Source: Pseudomonas sp. stari2 (GTDB taxonomy: Bacteria > Pseudomonadota > Gammaproteobacteria > Pseudomonadales > Pseudomonadaceae). From it: a DNA stretch of 64,000 nucleotides. Shown here in pieces: positions 60,526 through 64,000 of this stretch. The stretch is from the NCBI RefSeq assembly GCF_040760005.1, contig NZ_CP099760.1:645001-709000 (forward strand), in the 5' to 3' direction. A program made the translations under genes and the position numbers. The notes beneath the pieces are model-generated. The model saw nothing but the letters and a program-made list of their open reading frames with translations. It did not search any database and was not told the origin of the DNA. The first letter of the stretch is position 1. Each line of letters begins with the position of its first letter.

Positions 60526-62463
60526 ATGCAGTTCTGGCGTCGCAGTATTCAATGGCAGTTGATCCTCGGCATGGGCACCGCCCTGCTGGTCAGCATCCTG
60601 ATCGTGGTTGGCATTTATACCCTGGTGGTCAACCGCCTCGCCCAGAGCTATCTGGTCGAACAGGCGTTGCCGTCGAGCATCGAAGCGACGCGCAACGACA
60701 TCGAACGAATCCTCGTTCAGCCCCTCACCGCCGCCAAAGACATCGCCAGCAACACGATGGTCCGCGATTGGCTGGCCAATGGCGAAGATTCCGCTAAAAC
60801 GGCAGGCTTCGCGCAATATCTGGAAGGCATCCGCGCCGAACACAAGGCGTTTACCGCGCTGATCATCGGCACGGAATCCAATCACTACATCACCGAAAAA
60901 GGCCTGGATCGCACCCTTAGTCGATCCAAACCGGCCGATGCGTGGTTTTATTCTTTCCTCGACAGCAATCAGCCCCGAACCCTGAACATCGACAATGACG
61001 GGGCCACTGGAGAGTTGGCGCTGTTCATCGATTTGAAAGTCGAGCAGGCCGGCAAAGTGGTCGGCGTGGCGGGGCTTGGATTGAGCATGAAAGAGCTGTC
61101 CGAGCTGATTCACAACTTCAGCTTCGGCGAGCGCGGGAAGGTCTATCTTGTGCGTTCCGACGGTTTGATCCAGGTCCATCCCGAGGCGCAGTTCAGCGGC
61201 AAACGCACCCTCACGGAGCAGATCGGCGCCAATGCGGCGCAAGCGGTCATGGGCCATAAAGTGGCGACCAACAGCAGCTTCCAGCGCGACGGCGAAGACT
61301 TCCTCGCCTTCAGCCTGCCTTTGCGCGATCTCGGCTGGACGCTGGTGGCCGAAGTGCCACAGTCGCAGATCTACGCCGAAGCCCGGCGGGCGATGTGGAT
61401 GAGTAGCGGTATCGGTCTGGCGGTGGCGCTGGTTTGCCTGGTACTGGTGATCTGGCTGGCCCAGGGATTGGTGCGCCCGATTCGTCAGGTAACAGCCGCA
61501 CTGGTAGCAATCGGTAGCGGTGGTGGAGATTTGACCCATCGGTTAGATTCCAGTCGCGCCGATGAACTGGGCGACCTTGCCCGTGGCTTCAACCGTTTCC
61601 TCGACAGCCAGCGCGGGATGATCGGCGAAGTGCTGACCACCAGCGAGCGTCTGCGCGTCGCCGTCGGTCAGGTTGCCAGGGTTGTGGATAACACCGCCGA
61701 GCGCTCCGGTCGCCAGCAGGAAATGACCGACATGGTCGCCACCGCCGTCCACGAAATGGGCCTGACCGTGCAGGAGATCGCCCAGAACGCCGGTAATGCG
61801 GCGCTCGCCTCGCAAACCGCTCGCGATGAAGCGATGCAGGCGCGGGAAGTGGTCGGCGGGTCGATTCGCCATATAGAAAGCATGTCTGATGAAATCGGCG
61901 TCGCGGCCGGGGCAGTGGGTGAGCTGGCGCATCAGGTGGCGTCGATCGATCAGGTACTGGCGGTGATTCGCGGGGTGTCCGAACAGACCAATCTGTTGGC
62001 GTTGAACGCGGCGATCGAGGCGGCGCGGGCCGGCGATATGGGGCGTGGTTTTGCGGTGGTGGCCGATGAAGTGCGGACGCTGGCGCGCCGCACTCAGGCG
62101 TCTACCGACGAGATTCAGCAGATGATCGGCAGCCTCAAGCAGGGTGCGGAGAATGCGGTGTCATCGATGCGCACCGGCCAGGCCGCGACGGGAACCGGCG
62201 TTGAATCGAGTCAGCGTACCGGGGCGTCACTGACCGCGATTACCGGGCAGGTCGAACGCATCAGCGACATGAACCATCAAGTCGCGACGGCGACTGAAGA
62301 GCAGTCGGCGGTGACCGAAGAGATCAATCGCAATGTGCAGGGGATTTCCGATCTGGCGCGGGCCACGGCGGGGGAGGTTCGCGCTTGTCGTGAGGATTGT
62401 CAGATGTTGCAGCGGTTGGCGGATGATCTGGCGCGGCAGATGGGTGGGTTCAAACTGAGCTGA
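60526..62463 (+). CDS. Methyl-accepting chemotaxis protein with Cache-type sensor
   Basis: 645 residues. N-terminal membrane helix (about 10-32), a periplasmic domain of roughly 250 residues that looks like a double Cache sensor ([35 protein letters not shown]), a second helix near 290-312, HAMP, and the signalling tip [19 protein letters not shown]. Such receptors usually sense amino acids or organic acids; the ligand cannot be named. Start ATG 60526 with GGGGG seven bases upstream. Confidence 0.92.
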   Translation: MQFWRRSIQWQLILGMGTALLVSILIVVGIYTLVVNRLAQSYLVEQALPSSIEATRNDIERILVQPLTAAKDIASNTMVRDWLANGEDSAKTAGFAQYLEGIRAEHKAFTALIIGTESNHYITEKGLDRTLSRSKPADAWFYSFLDSNQPRTLNIDNDGATGELALFIDLKVEQAGKVVGVAGLGLSMKELSELIHNFSFGERGKVYLVRSDGLIQVHPEAQFSGKRTLTEQIGANAAQAVMGHKVATNSSFQRDGEDFLAFSLPLRDLGWTLVAEVPQSQIYAEARRAMWMSSGIGLAVALVCLVLVIWLAQGLVRPIRQVTAALVAIGSGGGDLTHRLDSSRADELGDLARGFNRFLDSQRGMIGEVLTTSERLRVAVGQVARVVDNTAERSGRQQEMTDMVATAVHEMGLTVQEIAQNAGNAALASQTARDEAMQAREVVGGSIRHIESMSDEIGVAAGAVGELAHQVASIDQVLAVIRGVSEQTNLLALNAAIEAARAGDMGRGFAVVADEVRTLARRTQASTDEIQQMIGSLKQGAENAVSSMRTGQAATGTGVESSQRTGASLTAITGQVERISDMNHQVATATEEQSAVTEEINRNVQGISDLARATAGEVRACREDCQMLQRLADDLARQMGGFKLS

Positions 62464-62487
62464 CTGATCGTTCCCTGTAGAGGCGCT

Positions 62488-62518
62488 GATCGTTCCCACG
62501 CGGAGCGTGGGAACGATC
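62488..62518. repeat. Palindromic repeat, ATCGTTCCCAC family, full copy
   Basis: GATCGTTCCCACG-CGGAG-CGTGGGAACGATC: perfect 13-bp arms between two convergent genes. A partial copy (GATCGTTCCCTG) lies 22 bases upstream at 62466. Same family as 57951-57976. Confidence 0.85.
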
Positions 62519-62527
62519 GCTAAGGTA

Positions 62528-64000
62528 TCAGAACCACGCATCCTGCATTGCCAGACACGTATCATCCCGCGTCTCCAGCAACGTCAGCTCATGCTGGCAC
62601 CCCGGCACTTCCCATGTCAGAAAATATCGCGCCGCCTGCAACTTGCCCTTATAGAAGTCGGCGTCCGCCACATTGCCCTTGGCCAACCCTTCCTCGGCGC
62701 GAATCGCCTGTTCCAGCCAGCGCCAGCCGATCACTGCATGCCCGAACACTTTCAGGTACAGCGCCGAATTCGCCAGGCTGCTGTTGACCTTGCCCTGGGC
62801 CAGGTCAGTCAGCAGGCCAATGGTCACGGTCTGCAGACGCGCGACCAGTTTCTCCAGCGGTTCACGCAGTGCGGTCAACGATTCATACGCCACCGCGCGT
62901 TCGGCGGTGTCGGCGATCAGGCGCATCAGTTGCTTGAGCCCGGCGCCACCGTTCTGCGCGAGTTTGCGTCCCAGCAAGTCCAGCGACTGAATGCCGTGGG
63001 TGCCTTCGTGGATCGGGTTCAGGCGGTTGTCGCGGTAGTACTGCTCCACCGGGTATTCGCGGGTGTAACCGTGGCCGCCGAGAATCTGGATCGCCAGTTC
63101 GTTGGCCTTCAGGCAGAACTCCGATGGCCAGGATTTGACGATCGGTGTCAGCAAATCCAGTAGCTCGTGAGCTTGCTTGCGCTCGGCTTCGGTTTCCAGT
63201 GTGGTGGTGTCATCGAACAGTCGCGCCGCATACAGGCCGAGATCGAACGCACCTTCGACGTAGGATTTCTGCGTCAGCAGCATGCGTCTGACATCGGCGT
63301 GCTGAATGATTGCCACCGGCGCCGTCGTCGGGTCCTTGCTGTCCGGCACTCGGCCCTGTGGACGTTCGCGAGCGTATTCCAGCGAGTACAAATAGCCGGC
63401 ATAACCAAGCATCACCGCGCCCATGCCGACGCCGATCCGCGCCTCGTTCATCATCTGGAACATGTAGCTCAAACCGTGATGCGGCTTGCCCACCAGATAG
63501 CCGACACACTCGCCGCTATCGCCGAAGTTCAGCGCCGTGGACGTCGTTCCGCGCCAGCCCATCTTGTGGAACAGCCCGGCCAGCAGCACGTCGTTGCGCT
63601 TGCCCAGACTGCCGTCATCGTTGACCAGAAACTTGGGCACGATGAACAGCGAAATGCCCTTCACCCCGGCTGGCGCGTCCGGCAGTTTGGCCAGCACCAT
63701 GTGCACGATGTTTTCCGAGAGCGGGTGATCGCCGCCGGAGATGAAGATCTTGTTGCCCTTGAGGTGATAAGTGCCGTCGGACGCAGGCTCTGCACGGGTG
63801 CGAATATCCGACAGCGACGAGCCGGCATGGGGCTCGGTCAGGGCCATGGTGCCGAAGAAACGGCCATCGATCATCGGTTGCAGGAAGCGTTGCTTCTGCT
63901 CCTCGGTGCCGAAACTTTCGATCAGATTGGCCGCGCCCATGGTCAGGAACGGATAGGAGGTCGAAGCGGCGTTGGCCGACTGAAAGTGAGCGAAGCAGGC
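62528..64000 (-). CDS. Acyl-CoA dehydrogenase (partial, C-terminal 490 residues)
   Basis: FAD enzyme of fatty acid or related acyl-CoA oxidation; the frame stays open through the window edge, so the start lies outside. Visible are the FAD/substrate motifs MALTEPHAGSSLSDI and IFISGGDHPL, the catalytic Glu region IHEGTHGIQSLDLLGRKL, and the extra C-terminal domain of the roughly 600-residue subfamily often annotated DmdC-like or long-chain acyl-CoA dehydrogenase. Substrate cannot be fixed from the sequence. Confidence 0.92.
   Translation of the reverse strand, partial: ACFAHFQSANAASTSYPFLTMGAANLIESFGTEEQKQRFLQPMIDGRFFGTMALTEPHAGSSLSDIRTRAEPASDGTYHLKGNKIFISGGDHPLSENIVHMVLAKLPDAPAGVKGISLFIVPKFLVNDDGSLGKRNDVLLAGLFHKMGWRGTTSTALNFGDSGECVGYLVGKPHHGLSYMFQMMNEARIGVGMGAVMLGYAGYLYSLEYARERPQGRVPDSKDPTTAPVAIIQHADVRRMLLTQKSYVEGAFDLGLYAARLFDDTTTLETEAERKQAHELLDLLTPIVKSWPSEFCLKANELAIQILGGHGYTREYPVEQYYRDNRLNPIHEGTHGIQSLDLLGRKLAQNGGAGLKQLMRLIADTAERAVAYESLTALREPLEKLVARLQTVTIGLLTDLAQGKVNSSLANSALYLKVFGHAVIGWRWLEQAIRAEEGLAKGNVADADFYKGKLQAARYFLTWEVPGCQHELTLLETRDDTCLAMQDAWF

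Overview
The window is a GC-rich stretch of chromosome from a Pseudomonas, most likely of the P. fluorescens group. The evidence is gene order and protein similarity recognised from memory. The run hslU-hslV-SPOR protein-argS-priA-rpmE-nuclease-malic enzyme-ponA-pilMNOPQ-aroK-aroB-damX-like-gltB-gltD-hemE matches, in mirror order, the conserved block around PA5034-PA5054 of P. aeruginosa. The intergenic repeats are also of the kinds common in fluorescent pseudomonads. No rRNA, complete tRNA, insertion sequence, prophage or CRISPR array was seen.

Region 1 (1-27.8 kb) is core housekeeping DNA. It holds the HslUV protease behind a recognisable heat-shock promoter, an FtsN-like SPOR protein, arginyl-tRNA synthetase, the replication restart helicase PriA, ribosomal protein L31, a secreted thermonuclease-like protein, a malic enzyme, penicillin-binding protein 1A, the type IV pilus alignment operon pilMNOPQ running into shikimate genes aroKB, a DamX-like SPOR ATPase, both glutamate synthase subunits and uroporphyrinogen decarboxylase. 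Region 2 (27.8-31.0 kb) is a boundary zone. It carries a divergent MFS transporter/LysR pair, two related small exported proteins and, between those two, an orphan HigA-type antitoxin whose toxin survives only as a 19-codon stub.

Region 3 (31.06-49.6 kb) is the main accessory system: about 21 genes on the minus strand, nearly all overlapping or touching, behind one good promoter. It is an aryl polyene (APE)-type pigment cluster: a dissociated type II fatty-acid-synthase-like set (two ketosynthases, a truncated ketosynthase-like partner, ketoreductase, two dehydratase domains, two acyl carrier proteins), an aromatic amino acid ammonia-lyase and an acyl ligase for the aryl starter, a methyltransferase, a flavin oxidoreductase, a glycosyltransferase, two acyltransferases, a thioesterase, and an envelope export set (LolA-like, MMPL permease, DUF3261 lipoprotein). 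Less usual features are a ligase-dehydratase fusion, an embedded CPA2/Kef-like membrane antiporter gene and a Phe-His pair at the ammonia-lyase selectivity site.

Region 4 (49.6-64 kb) returns to scattered chromosomal genes: an orphan ParA ATPase, thioredoxin 2 (trxC), the SelO AMP transferase, a large MscK-type mechanosensitive channel, a CvrA-type K+/H+ antiporter, two chemoreceptors flanking a small coiled-coil/ZapA-like pair, and the C-terminal part of an acyl-CoA dehydrogenase cut by the window edge. One chemoreceptor has a textbook sigma-28 promoter. The other has a 13-bp perfect inverted repeat against its ribosome-binding site.
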